Below, in pieces: positions 10,408-21,427 of a DNA stretch of 64,000 nt (position 1 is the stretch's first letter; each line of letters starts with the position of its first letter). The stretch is from positions 372,001 to 436,000 of the forward strand of contig ML991782.1 of NCBI GenBank assembly GCA_010094025.1, given 5' to 3'. The position numbers and the translations under genes are program-made. Origin of the DNA: Viridothelium virens (taxonomy: Eukaryota; Ascomycota; Dothideomycetes; Trypetheliales; Trypetheliaceae). The notes beneath the pieces are model-generated. The model was given only the letters and a program-made list of their open reading frames with translations. It did not search any database and was not told the DNA's origin.

Positions 10408-12312
10408 ATGCCTCGACCCAGACGCGCCCGCGTCACACCCTCCGCACCCGTCACTACAGCATCCCGACGCGCCGCTGCCGCCGAACATGCGGAATACGCG
10501 ACTTCGACCTCGAACGGAACAAGATCAGGCGCGCGGAAGCCTCTTGCGAATCTGTCGAACACTGCCAGCTCTGTGCGAACAAACAGTGACTCCAGTGAAG
10601 CGTGTTTCGGGCTAGTGAAGAATGCGCCGAAGGGAAGCCGGAGGCAGGGTGGCGGGAGAAGGGATGAGAGCGCAATGATGGTGGGAGGCTTGGGAGAGGG
10701 AGAGGTGCGGTTGAGAAAGAAGGTAGAGAGAAGAGAAACACAGGATAAACGAGAGTCGAATGGAGAACGGCCTTCGAATCCCAGTGGACGAGTAACCAGA
10801 GCCGTCGAAAGAAGCGTCTCTAATGAGCAGTCCGGGGGTACCGTCAAAGATTTGAGGAGCCACAAGGAGCTAGCAAGCTCAGCTAGACGCCAGGTTATAG
10901 CAGTGGAAGGGAAGGGGCATGCAGTAGATGCTCCAGCGGCATCAGATTCAGAACCGTTGCCTGAGACGCAGATAAGACGAGGTACTGCGCAAGGTACGGA
11001 GCAGTCGAGACGAATCACTCCGTCACCAGAAAAGCTTGAACGAATCTTGCAACAGATACCATCGTCAGCGCAACGGGTACGGAATACGCCTGGCGGCGAT
11101 ACATCCATATTGGCGCTTGGGAATTGGAGGCGCAGGCCAAAACAGCCCAGTGTTGTGCGTACGGCAGCACAACAACCAAGCGATCTCGACACTGAGGACT
11201 CCTTTGAGCTACCAGCCTCTGATGATTTCAACCCCGATGATGAATCTACACCTCTCAAGCTTGCTACAGTGGAGAAGCCAGACAAGACCGTTGGGGACGA
11301 TCGCAATCAAGCTCTTGATTTAATGGAATCGGCAACTTCTATGTCAAGAAAGAGGAAGTTATCAACACCATCAGTGCAGAAAAACCAGCTCGGCGAGCAG
11401 ATTCTATCAAGGTCTTCACTTCGCAGGCGGCGCGAGTCGTCATCTAGCCTACCTTCCGACCCAGTGTCAGCGACCGGCCGGCGGGCCACTGTGGTCTCTG
11501 AGGCCTTAGACGAGCCTGATGAAGCCCGTCCCCGATCCAGGACTCCTCGATCTGGGAGCGCTAGACCTGCTGAGATATTGTCAGACACACAAGCCTCGCC
11601 TCTGAGCAGTAGTCACCTTTCTCAATCTTCCAGTCCGCAGAGACGGCAACCTCATAAATCTAGGCCTCAAAAAATTGCAGCGGGCACAAAACGAACCGCA
11701 AAGCAACCGAAACAAGACAAGGAGTCGAAGCGGCTCACAACAGCCGAGCTGACAACCCTTCTCCCACAAAGACGCAACCGACGAAGACAAGCTCCCAAGG
11801 CTGACTTCGAGATCCTCAGCTCATCCGAACAGCGTGACGCGAGCGAAGAGGAGGAGCTTGAAGAAGACGAGGACGAACTCGCGCCTCGGCAGCGCAAGAC
11901 CAAGAAGAGCAGAGCGCCGCCTTCGGCCAAGCGGAAGATACAGACACCCACAAGCGCAAAAAAGAAAAAGTCACGAGCAGTTGCAACATCGGCTGGGCGA
12001 TCGCGTGTCAGTGAAGTGAAGCACAGGTACGGAAGGAACTCCTCGGACAAGGAGAATCAAGGCGAATGGGATGAGGAGCCGAGCGAGTTTATGCAGCATC
12101 TTGCTAGTAGCAGTGACTCCGCAGGAGACCATGATACCATCATTGTTGAAGATGGCAATGATGGTGGGAAGAGAGGGAGAGGGGGGAAGGGGAAGCATAG
12201 GGAGAGTCTGGAGCTGTCGGCCGCGGCGAAGAAGTTTGCGGAGGTGGATGAGTGGGAGATGGAGTTCGAGAGTGTGGAAACTGGAGGACGAAGCTCGAGT
12301 CCGTGGAGATGA
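10408..12312 (+). CDS. Disordered, highly basic putative nuclear protein
   Basis: Single-exon frame; ATG 10408 gives about 634 aa beginning MPRPRRARVTPSAP. The protein is almost wholly low complexity: Arg/Lys/Ser rich, many SP/TP sites, several basic nuclear-localisation-like clusters (for example KKKKSR) and an acidic run (EEEELEEDEDE) near two thirds of its length. A short block TTAELTTLLPQRRNRRR and the C-terminal KKFAEVDEWEMEFESVE look conserved in style and end in SSPWR, suggesting a real fungal family with short linear motifs. I do not recognise a named family. The composition suggests a chromatin or nucleolar protein; this is inference. The upstream ATG-less extension in the same frame is short and ignored. 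Confidence 0.7.
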   Translation: MPRPRRARVTPSAPVTTASRRAAAAEHAEYATSTSNGTRSGARKPLANLSNTASSVRTNSDSSEACFGLVKNAPKGSRRQGGGRRDESAMMVGGLGEGEVRLRKKVERRETQDKRESNGERPSNPSGRVTRAVERSVSNEQSGGTVKDLRSHKELASSARRQVIAVEGKGHAVDAPAASDSEPLPETQIRRGTAQGTEQSRRITPSPEKLERILQQIPSSAQRVRNTPGGDTSILALGNWRRRPKQPSVVRTAAQQPSDLDTEDSFELPASDDFNPDDESTPLKLATVEKPDKTVGDDRNQALDLMESATSMSRKRKLSTPSVQKNQLGEQILSRSSLRRRRESSSSLPSDPVSATGRRATVVSEALDEPDEARPRSRTPRSGSARPAEILSDTQASPLSSSHLSQSSSPQRRQPHKSRPQKIAAGTKRTAKQPKQDKESKRLTTAELTTLLPQRRNRRRQAPKADFEILSSSEQRDASEEEELEEDEDELAPRQRKTKKSRAPPSAKRKIQTPTSAKKKKSRAVATSAGRSRVSEVKHRYGRNSSDKENQGEWDEEPSEFMQHLASSSDSAGDHDTIIVEDGNDGGKRGRGGKGKHRESLELSAAAKKFAEVDEWEMEFESVETGGRSSSPWR

Positions 12313-13333
12313 GTTGAGTACCTTGTTATGAGTGCAAGGGCAGTTGATAGCAATTGATAGCGTTTTGTTGCATATGATAGTTTCATGATCGTAAGCGTGC
12401 GCATATTAAATGCGATTTTTGATGTTGTCCAATGAATGGTACATCCACATTATTTACTTCAGTGCTTTTATAACACTGACCACACGATTGCAAAGGATAC
12501 TTTGAGATGATTAAGTTCATTAGAATACTGTAGTCAAACAGAGCTACTTTGATATTATTGTTCACTATGGAGTTCTGACGCGGGCGACGCACTCAACGGC
12601 ACAACACCTATCCCGAGCTTTCAGCCAGTTGAGCCACTGCAATTTGAACTGGCTATGATCAAGATGCCATGGCGAGAATGGCAGGAAGTTGGTCTGTGAG
12701 ATATATGCCTATCGAACGGGCGCAGCGGCACACCAGAGTCAGTTGGCATGAAGCTGGCACCAACAATCTGAACAGGAGTCATGAGACATGGTGCGGGCAT
12801 CACCGACAAATCCCATGAGAGTTACCTCCTGTTGGACGAAATGGGATCTCATCGTACCGTCGATCATCCAGTACACGAGATCTCTATGGAGCTTTTTAGG
12901 GACCCATGAAGTACTGCTGGCCTTTTACTAGGTACCTAGGTAGGCACGGTGGGTATCGTACCTAATGAACTCGGTGATTTCCGAATGGAGCCGGGCCGAG
13001 CACAGAAACAAGCCAACAACGCTAAGTTCCAAAGCTTCATTCGTTGATCCATATCCGTCTCCCCAGTAATTACGTGCTGTTGTAAGTCAAGCCAACACTC
13101 GGGACATGGCTTTCCAGATAACCAGTAATGCAAAGCGAAGGTATCAACCAACGTCGCCCAGTAAGGTTCAGAGTCCAAGACCTCAGTTACCTGTTCTCAA
13201 TCACTCTTTCATTGAACTGCCATCCTCTGTCCATAGCATTCTCCAAACCATTTCTTTTATGGCGTTCATTTGGTCAGTCTCTTTCTGAGTCTAGCAAAGA
13301 GCTAGCGGTCCCGCTTCCTTGGGAAGTTCTTCG
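12313..13333. other. Intergenic region with CCTAGGTAGG motif
   Basis: About 1 kb without a supported gene. It holds one copy of a short palindrome-rich motif, GGTACCTAGGTAGGCAC, near 12931-12947, related to copies at about 14775, 43867 and 44049. The last few hundred bases are probably the promoter of the GT90 gene. Confidence 0.45.
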
Positions 13334-14637
13334 ATGGCCATTCTGCCAATTACCAAGACAAGCAGTATTGTACTCGGGGTGCTGGGGTACACGTTCTTCG
13401 CGTGGCACACCTGGCAAAGTAGTAATTCTGTATACCACAGACATCGGCTGTTAGAACAATGGGAGTACAACTTCACACGAGACGGAGACGATAAAACCCT
13501 CACCAAAGAGCAGTGTGCGATTGCTTTCCCAAATAACACCTACGAAATCCAGGATGCCGTCTCGCGACTGGATGGGGAAAAGATTTCATATGACAAGCTC
13601 AACATTGCTTTAGACCGGACCTGTACGAGACTAATTATATACGAAGGCAAGCTATACGTACTTGAGGGAGCCACCCAAGAAAATTCTTACATGGGCTGGC
13701 TTTGGGAGCAGAGAACTATCGGTACGGCACGTCTCGCTGTCTACCAGCACGCATCGCATATCGCTGACCTCTCCTCGCAGGCACCATCATGATGATCTAC
13801 GATGCCATTGTCGGCGCCAAGCCCGGCACCATCCCCAATATAGAGTTCCCCTTCTGCGCTGACGACGACGCCATCCGCGCCCACCGCGGTATTTCCTGGG
13901 GCTACACTCGTCACAACGCTTTCGAGGACCAGCGCCAGGTCTGGGTCATCCCTGACTTTGGCTACTGGGAATGGTACTCCTCGAAGATATACAGCTACGC
14001 TGATGCGCGCCGGCGGATCCTACGACGAGCCAACAACCTTACGTGGGCGGAGCGAAAGCCGCAAATGGTCTGGCGAGGAGCCACAAAGTTCAATCCGATG
14101 AGAGGGAAACTAGTGGACCAGGCTTCAGGGAAGGAATGGAGCGACGTCCAGGACTGTGCTGGGGGTTCCTGTTTTGTGGAATTGGAGGACCATTGCAATT
14201 ACCAGTTCATCCTGTATACCGAGGGCGCGACTTACTCTGGTCGTATGAAGTATCAGCAGCAGTGCAAGAGCGCAATGATCATGCATACTATACACTGGAT
14301 AACACACTCCTCGCATCTCTTACACTGGGACGGTCCGGAGCAGAACATCATCAAGGTCGAAGACGACTGGACGGATCTGGAGGAAAAAGTGCAGTATTAT
14401 CTCAACCATCCGCAGGAGGCGGAGGCAGTCGCTGAGAGAGGGTACAAGTTGTTTGCAGAGAGATACCAGACCCAGGCGGCGATCTCTTGCTACTTCCGTA
14501 GTCTTTTTGATGCGTGGGGAGCGCATCAGGGATACGACGTCAATCTCTGGGATGAAAACGGACACATGCGTGGCGTTCCCTTTGAAAGCTACGCAGTCGC
14601 GAGGACTTACTTAGGAAACGCCCCACACGTGGATTGA
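13334..14637 (+). CDS. Glycosyltransferase family 90 (CAP10-like) protein
   Basis: Two exons, 13334-13721 and 13781-14637 (414 aa). Residues about 8-23 form a single hydrophobic segment after a short N-terminus, a type II signal anchor, so the protein should sit in the Golgi/ER with a lumenal catalytic domain. The domain matches the GT90/CAP10 fold: a proximal Cys-containing segment, a W-x-x-SR-like region (GISWGYTRHNAF), the WRGATKFNPMRGKLV block and the glycan-transferase core KYQQQCKSAMIMHT with downstream PEQNIIKVEDDW. These enzymes add xylose or related sugars to cell-surface polysaccharides or proteins. The substrate cannot be told. Start choice: first ATG that includes the membrane anchor. 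Confidence 0.85.
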
Positions 14638-15396
14638 TAATTCCTGGAAGAATTGCTCTTCAGATCTTCTGGCATTCTCCACAAGTGGCCCGAAACCTCA
14701 ATATTTGGTCAAGCCGGAGTGGGTAAGGTATTAATGCGGAGGAACAGCAGCAAAATGCGGAAGACCCAGCAAAATACCTACCTACCTAGATAGGTCCTCC
14801 TCATGATCTTGATCGCGTGATCGATGCCATAATACGTATCATGTAGGGCCAAGCAGCGCGTGGTGCGCGTCTGTGTCATCGAAGCTATATGTCACAAAAA
14901 ACGGCTTGCTGGATCTGATTGTTAACGTCGCCGGTCATAAGACTGAGGCGAGAACACAACCACGACGTCGACTCTGCCAAAGTGATTCACATATCTTGAC
15001 ATTAGATATGTGTTTCAAAGTATGAATGCTGAGTCAGTGTATTGGTAGGACCCAAAGCTTCAAGATCGTTAGGAGTCTCTCGACAGGCCGATACCATCAG
15101 GAGCGTGTTGCATTTATGGGCCGGGATTGCGTATTTGAGGAGTGATATAGCAGTCTTTTAATGTGGGTCGATGGGTTTTGTGTGTTAGAATTCACTTCTG
15201 GGTGACCAAGAATGTGACTTACCATCACCACTTCGGTTGTGATCTTGCGTCACCTATGACATCGATTCTCTATTCTAATATATAAACCTCATTTCTCAGA
15301 TGTCTCTTTGTTCCTAGCTCTCAATATTCCAACCTCTTGATTTGAACGGCACCTTTGTCGCTGGTTTGCAGAATCCTTGACTTCATATCAAGCGCC
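14638..15396. promoter_or_regulatory. Intergenic region with TATA-like box
   Basis: Contains another CCTACCTACCTAGATAGG repeat motif at about 14777-14795 and an A/T-rich TATATAAA-like sequence near 15279-15285, about 110 bp before the next start codon. The rest shows nothing recognisable. Confidence 0.45.
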
Positions 15397-16450
15397 ATGT
15401 CCTATTCCACTAAAGTTTTCGAGGACTCTCTTCAGTCACTCTTCCTAGATATCAAACTAAAGAGGAATGAGATTATGACGAAGAGATCACAGAGAGCCGC
15501 TGATGAGGAAACATTTACGAAACGCATCTTCGACCTGGAACAACAGCTGGAAACAATGAGAACGCGGAAGGAGATTGTTATGAGTCGACATGACAAACAA
15601 CTGGCACAGTTGAGCACAACTCAGACAGTGAGTCTCAGAATTGGACTTAGTTCATTTGGTTTTGCGACATCATACAAATAAAAGGATCTTTTTCTAGGGC
15701 AATCTTGAGAAGTTGCGCGCCATCGTGAATCCCAACCTCGCCAACGACATCGATACTCCAACACCGACAAAAAATCATCCATGGGTGCAGCCAAGATCAC
15801 TCTCTCCTCCTCCTTTGAAAGGATGGTATTTCAACCAGTCTCCTCCTCAGTACCCCAACCAAACGGACGCTTCCCCCTCCGATTCGTTCTCGCGTGCGGG
15901 CACTCCTAAGTCCACTGCTTCTAATGATGCAAAACCTATTGCATCCCCATTTACGCGGTCATATAATACCCAATTTTCTTTTCCCAAAGATTGGAGCCCT
16001 GAAGCGTCCCCAATCTTCAAACCGATCCAATGTCAACAGCAACCTCAACATCCGAAACAGACAGAACCTGTTTCACTTCCTACCCTTGGTATGGATTATT
16101 CAAATGTCTCCGAGCATTCCTCGGACGTTGTGGTTGAGCCAGCTGTGTCCCCGCTGCTCGAGGCACGCTCGAGTTCAACTCAAATGTGGTCCCCTCCTCA
16201 TGTAGCAGACGTCCCGTCCTCGGGAGCCAAAAAGTCTTCAGGTACCTGTCTCCAAATGCCGGGGATGATCGATCCTGGATGGCTTCAGGATACCTGGAGT
16301 GTTTGCGACCGTCCTCGCGGAGATGTAGAGGATGGTTCATTTCAGACTAAGGTGAACAAGCTGCTTGCCGAGAAAATCCACAATAATGCTGCCAAGAAGG
16401 GTAAAGGGGTAGGAAGAGCGCAGGATGACATATATGTAGCCGACTTCTAG
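15397..16450 (+). CDS. Coiled-coil, Pro/Ser-rich hypothetical protein
   Basis: Two exons, 15397-15627 and 15698-16450 (327 aa). Residues about 1-85 have heptad-like charged sequence (KRNEIMTKRSQRAADEE, LEQQLETMRTRKE), predicting a coiled coil. The rest is disordered and rich in Ser, Pro and Gln with SP sites. The final ~70 residues contain a possible helical segment (TKVNKLLAEKIHNNAAKKG). The 70-bp intron is placed at a GT-AG pair that keeps phase 0. No family is recognised. Confidence 0.65.
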
Positions 16451-17127
16451 CAGTCAACTGGGTGGTACACATGCGGAACCTCTGAAGTGGTTTCATTAGA
16501 GGTGAACTGGATTCAAGGGGCGAGCAGAACCCAGGAATCCATCTTTGAACTTGGACGAATTGAGGGAATGATATTGATTTCATAGAGCACGCTCATGCCG
16601 AGGGCAAGTCACACAGATTCAGAAGTTGTTTCAAGGACCTAAGAATTAATTAGATGCTTTAATACAAGTGTTTTTCATCTCTCAAAGCGTGCGTAATTAT
16701 GACAAGCTCCCAATCGATATCTATACATAGGAGCTGGAACGCCATTTGTAGATATCAACAAGGATGGTACACCTTTTAGAGCCTCCTTGCATTTCTTCGC
16801 CTGGACCGGGTACCTTTTCATGGGTAGGTATGGATATTCGCCTTTGGTTGTCTAAGAATTGAAAAGCGATCAGGATTCGGACTTGCGATGAGAATGCCTG
16901 CTGAGCAAAGATGATTGTGATTAGAACAAAGAGAATAAAAAGGATACATAGAAGAAGAGAAGGCACAACAGAGGAGGCAAGAAAAAGAAAGGCTGAGCGG
17001 AAAAGACATGAAGCGCAAGAAAAGAGTCCTCGTTCAGTCTCTGAATCCTCGAATAGGGGTAAATGCCTACTTTATGCTGTGAAGTAAACCTACCTCAATC
17101 AGATCTGAGTTCTCGAGTACCAAGCAA
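16451..17127. other. Convergent intergenic region
   Basis: 3' flanks of a plus-strand gene and a minus-strand gene. There is a purine-rich stretch around 16920-17030. No gene or repeat is supported. Confidence 0.5.
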
Positions 17128-18513
17128 TCAAGCCCATTGGATGACTTTCTTGAATAAGTGATCCTGGGCATCGGTGCTACTTGACCTGCCCCCTAAAGTA
17201 CGCTTACCACACGCGTGCATGTAGGGTATAACACCTTCAGCTTGCGGAACAGCAGTCTTGTTCATGGACGTGCTATTGTCAGAGCCAGAAGAGTAACTTC
17301 CCAACGAGAGGCAGTTACACCCGCCGTACCCATGACAGACAGGCCAGATCTTCTTCGTGGACATGTCGCAAAACTTGCCTTGTTTGTAATTGACGAGGCT
17401 AGGTCCGAGGGAGCTGGGGGAATTGCAGAGCGTGGCCACGTCGTGCTCGGGGGTGTTGGTTGTGACTATCAAGTCGTAAAAACTTTGCGTATGATTGCCG
17501 GCCGATTGTATGCTGGGCCCATTCCGCTTTTCTTTCCGCCGCCGGATGCGTGTTTGGGTACGACCCTGAGCAGCAGTCGCATTGACGGGCATCTGGGCTA
17601 ACTCTTCAGCGGGTTCCTCAGCAGGTCGTTCGGAAGGTCTCGTGGGTCGGTAGCGGGATGGAGCAGGCACACCACGTTGACGGCCCTTGTGTGTGACTCC
17701 GTCGGTCCATAGCTGGGCGATGTCCCTCGTAGCACCGTTTTCAGTATATTGAAGAGTAGGATGAAAAACCGGAAGCCAATCCTTTCCTAACTTAAACTTC
17801 GTGTAGAAGCTAAACCGGGGTAAGCTACCACACATTGTTCTACGATCCCTCCTATACTCATCTCTAAGGCCGACTTGCGTGCTGGATTCGATGCTAAAGT
17901 CGGTGATGTGCATACCCATGGCGGTATGTCCAAGTGTAAAATTGGGATCTGAGCTGATCCAGACACATCGTGGCCGGTAGTTATTGTTCCCAACTATTTG
18001 GGTAGAATAAAACCAGTCTCCTCCACATTCAGCTCCAACATCTCCGACCCACCCGTGATGAAGCCCAGAAAAATCGGTCAGGCTGATGTATGAAATGCAA
18101 ATCGCGTCCGTACCACCAGCGGATACGGCAACGTATGTTGGTACGCCATTATTGCGTTGGTTATCGGTTTTTTGTCTGATTTGAATATCCCGAAAATTGC
18201 CTGCCTTTATTTTTTTTTGGCCATAGCGAATCAAACAAGGAAATATGCATCCGCTGCTGAATCCAAGACCATTACCAACATCGTCATAGATCGAGACGCC
18301 GGGTACATCGCCCCCGTAGGGCTCGACTTGGAACTCCCCAGGGTCAAGCCCTATCCCAACTCGGACCCTGGTATAGGTCTCTACTCCTGAAGGTATCCTT
18401 GCTTGGATCCCGCCGATGATACCGAATATACTAGCGACGGTACCTCCAATCGTGCCTGTGAGAAACCCAAATGCGCCTGCAGCGATTCCGAAGCTCACTG
18501 GGTCAAACACCAT
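17128..18513 (-). CDS. Conserved fungal protein of unknown function, hydrophobic N-terminus
   Basis: Intronless 461-aa frame from ATG 18513. Residues about 6-38 are Gly/Ile/Ala-rich and hydrophobic, so a membrane segment is likely; it lacks a typical signal peptide. A central domain of about 240 residues has regularly spaced aromatic and Cys residues, with blocks such as ISYISLTDFSGLHHGWVGD, GAECGGDWFYS and PRCVWISSDPNF. A Pro/Arg-rich linker (about residues 285-345) follows, then a Cys-containing tail (LCNSPSSLGPSLVNYKQG, GKFCDM, PVCHGYGGCNC). From memory the central block resembles uncharacterised proteins common in plant-associated ascomycetes; no function is known to me. It stands alone between long non-coding flanks. 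Confidence 0.72.
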   Translation of the reverse strand: MVFDPVSFGIAAGAFGFLTGTIGGTVASIFGIIGGIQARIPSGVETYTRVRVGIGLDPGEFQVEPYGGDVPGVSIYDDVGNGLGFSSGCIFPCLIRYGQKKIKAGNFRDIQIRQKTDNQRNNGVPTYVAVSAGGTDAICISYISLTDFSGLHHGWVGDVGAECGGDWFYSTQIVGNNNYRPRCVWISSDPNFTLGHTAMGMHITDFSIESSTQVGLRDEYRRDRRTMCGSLPRFSFYTKFKLGKDWLPVFHPTLQYTENGATRDIAQLWTDGVTHKGRQRGVPAPSRYRPTRPSERPAEEPAEELAQMPVNATAAQGRTQTRIRRRKEKRNGPSIQSAGNHTQSFYDLIVTTNTPEHDVATLCNSPSSLGPSLVNYKQGKFCDMSTKKIWPVCHGYGGCNCLSLGSYSSGSDNSTSMNKTAVPQAEGVIPYMHACGKRTLGGRSSSTDAQDHLFKKVIQWA

Positions 18514-19688
18514 GTTCAGAGGGGACTGTACGTGAGGCGAAGCGTTAAATAGAACGGTAGATGTTTCTATCTATAAGAATGAAGACAGTCCTGATCGAAA
18601 GTGGAGCTGATTCTAGTCTTCTGGTGCTCTGAATGACTCGGTGGTGTCCAGGAGCCACTATTTGAGAACTAGAAAATTTTTCCTGCCAGCAAGAAAGAAA
18701 TGAAAAGAGGAGCTTTACAAGGAAGAGCCTCAGAGCTCTGGGCTTTTAAGGAAAAAAGGCGGTGGAGGCATTGTCAAAAACGTTTGATAAACAATGAGTT
18801 TCCTTATGACCGAGCCAATCAGATATTCGGTTTCAGTCGGAGCACTTTTGGGGAATACGTCTGTATACCCGCCACCTGGTCTCCTTAAGGAATCGGACAA
18901 CGTATTGTGGAAATCTGCAAGGGAACCTTTTACCTAGCTTGCCAGGATTAGCTACAGCTGTGAGCACACCTGATGAGATTCATAAATGCCGTATGGAGAT
19001 GGGAATATGGGTCACAACAATGATGAACTGGAGAAAATATACAGGTGAACCAGTGCGTCGCAAGAGTCTAGACGAAATGGCGTCTCAAGCAGAAGTAAAG
19101 CCTTTGAGTCCTCGAGTGAATTCGGACGCTGTCTAGAAAGACTCGTTGGCCGCATCATCTCACCTACTACCTCGTATTTCTGCAATTTCGCCTAAAATTC
19201 TTCGGTAATGTCCATCCAGTAAAGACAATCTGATAGAGGAAACTTTTCTGGCCAGTCAAGCAGCCGCACAGTGTGCACAGTCCATTGACTAATCCTGGCA
19301 GGGGTCTGGGATCCCTCACTGCACGATTACTTCAAGATCCCGGATCCAGCGCCATAATTGTCAGGAACTCCCCCGCCAGCTTACCTCAGTCAAGCCACGT
19401 CAGTTGCGATTTGTGACTTCAATCTTACCGGCATCGGCCGAGTATCTTGCCACACAAGCTAATTCACGATGAGACTTCGATTTAAATGTTAACACACGTT
19501 CTCGCAGTCAAGCAAAACCAAAGGAAGTGCCGAAATTATTGATACTCACTAGCATCACGGCGGAAGTATGCCGAAAAAAGTACAGTGCTAGAAATGGATT
19601 GCTGATCTTTGCTCCAATGCACCATTTTGAAGTGTGTTGGGATTAGAGAGCAATGTTGCAGCGTGGACGCTCCTCTTCCGGTCCTCAA
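18514..19688. other. Long intergenic region
   Basis: About 1.2 kb between two minus-strand genes. Small open frames (for example 18939-19136) have no recognisable content or splice support. The proximal part is probably the promoter of the 461-aa protein gene. Confidence 0.5.
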
Positions 19689-20613
19689 CTATGATGGACT
19701 CCGTCCCTTCGGTGGAGATCTCAATACATCAGTCTCGGCATTTGGACTTTCTCTCTCGAAGCCTGCCCATAAAGGTCCTTTACCTTCTCCCGTGTCACAT
19801 ACCCACAGTGTAACTTGCGATTTCTCATCTCCTAATTTGTAAGCCGTAAAGTCTTCATCCTGTCCTGCCTCACGAACTCCCAAACAACAGCTTTCACCAC
19901 CGCCGAACCGCTTCCCAGCAAGTTCGACAATGATTGCCATTTGGTCAGGTGTGAGAAACTCGGAGTCTTGGAACCCACCGTGTTCCCCAGAAGACTTAAT
20001 CTTTTTCTTCTGAACCACTGTCGTATGATACTCGGGAGATCGATGGACGACTAGAAAAGCCTCCCACGTGGGAATCAGGATGCGCGATGTAGAGGGTTGA
20101 AATTCTTTGATGGTCTTGATGCTAGTAGCTAGCGCATAGTATCCGCTAAGAACTGGGCCCCCGGACGGCTTCCCGAGGTAATGACCATTTGCGCAGAAAC
20201 GCTCGTGCTCACAAATAGCAGTAAATTTGGAGTGAGCAGTCACCACGACTTTGGCCCACTGAGCTTCAGAAGGACCCAGATTATTGCAGAGAGTCTTAGC
20301 CGCTGTTACTAGACTGCAAAAGGTACCGAAGATAGGTTAGCGCCAGCTTAGCCGACATGATGAAAAAGTGGGGCCTTACCTGCTCAGGTCCTTTTGGTCA
20401 TACCCGTCATTCTCTTTTTGATCGTATGGCCCACGGGCCCAGGCGTGTACTTCGCGGAGGGTGATCCTAGCAATTTTAACGAGATTCTCACGAGATCCTG
20501 TTGGTTCGTGCGCGATTCGGTGGAGTGCGGCAAGCGCCGCGATGGTGGAAGGTTCCTAGTAGAGCAGATTAGCTGAGTTGAGAACTCTTTGCAAAATCTA
20601 TACTCACATCCAT
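19689..20613 (-). CDS. Unnamed family protein, paralogue A
   Basis: Exons in transcription order are 20613-20608 (ATG GAT only), 20555-20380 and 20313-19689, with introns of 52 and 66 bp; the product is 268 aa. The model is supported by its paralogue at 36933-37912, which has the same architecture and alignable sequence: MD then IAALAALHRIAHE here against MD then IAAVAAIMKIRDT there, then LSGYYALATSIKT against LSGYHALAQSMRT, FLTPDQMAIIVELAGK against FLSAEQMALLVKLWSR, and LWVCD...GPLWAGF against IWICD...GAPIWAGY. No catalytic motif, signal peptide or membrane segment is clear. The shape (about 100 helical residues, then an alpha/beta part) could be a small globular domain; a distant papain-like or OTU-like fold is possible but unproven, and no Cys sits at the LSGY position. 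Confidence 0.75.
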
Positions 20614-21127
20614 CCTTAGGTGAGAATGAATACTCTTCAAGATGAAGAGAACAGATTCTGGGAGGCTCCTAGAAGTCTATTGCATCAGGATTCCCAGTCG
20701 GAGTGATGGTGATGGCACTGTACGTAGCAAGACTCGCAAAGCCTTGAAATGTAATGGAACTAGTCACATGCTACTCAGCGGTGCTCAGGTAACACATGTG
20801 TGAGCAGTTGAGAGATGGGCATCAACAGTGAAGTCCGCAAGGGCTACTCGAAATGATTCCTCAAAGTGAGACCGGGTCCGTGGCAAACGCGCTCTGAACG
20901 TGGAGTGTTGATGGTACTGCTATCCAGTTCTCACCTCACATATACATATTAGACTGACAATGTTCTTTGCGCGGTAGACAGGTCTAGGTGTATACACCTT
21001 GTGGCTAGCCTAATCCAGGGACTTCTTCTTTCTTTCCTGCATTATATTCAGGACTCAGACAGCGACATCTCTGGCTTTAGGCCCAAGCTTAGGTGTTTTG
21101 CAACCACTGTAGGGATCTCCACTGGCC

Positions 21128-21376
21128 GTGGACGAGGACAGAGTTTGTCGATGCTGCTTACGCAGAGACGAGCCAGACAGAATGGCCAGTCATCCGTTTC
21201 ATTGCCCTTGTATATGCGGCATGAGAATGATAGGGTCTCACTCGTCGAATTGCCCGAACTTTGATAATTACGGATTATCTGTAAATCTCAATAGTCAATG
21301 GAAGTGTCCAAGGTGTGAAGTCACTCTGAAGCCAAGGTGCGAATCAGAGCGTTGCGGCTTGACAGCAGCCAATTGA
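21128..21376 (+). CDS. Possible Cys-rich zinc-binding ORF or exon
   Basis: Open 82-codon frame with eleven Cys and two His in ordered pairs: CRCC near the start, CPCICG, CPNF, WKCPRCE and CESERC. The spacing resembles zinc ribbons or knuckles. There is no ATG at its 5' end (the frame opens with GTG), so it would have to be a downstream exon or start at an internal ATG (21182). No partner exon was found and no family is recognised. It could be chance, but the Cys density is well above random. Confidence 0.3.
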   Translation: MDEDRVCRCCLRRDEPDRMASHPFHCPCICGMRMIGSHSSNCPNFDNYGLSVNLNSQWKCPRCEVTLKPRCESERCGLTAAN

Positions 21377-21405
21377 GCGGACTTCAGAGTGGTTCCGTTG
21401 CCCCT

Positions 21406-21427
21406 AAAAAAAAAAAAAAAAAAAAAA
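21406..21427 (+). repeat. Poly(A) homopolymer
   Basis: Run of about 22 A residues following CCCCT. It directly follows the end of the Cys-rich open frame (stop at 21374-21376). No retroposon-like flanking duplication was found. Confidence 0.8.

Noticed and set aside
10356-11306. 316-codon minus-strand open frame
   Set aside because: Antisense shadow of the disordered basic protein; composition mirrors that gene and has no splice or domain support.
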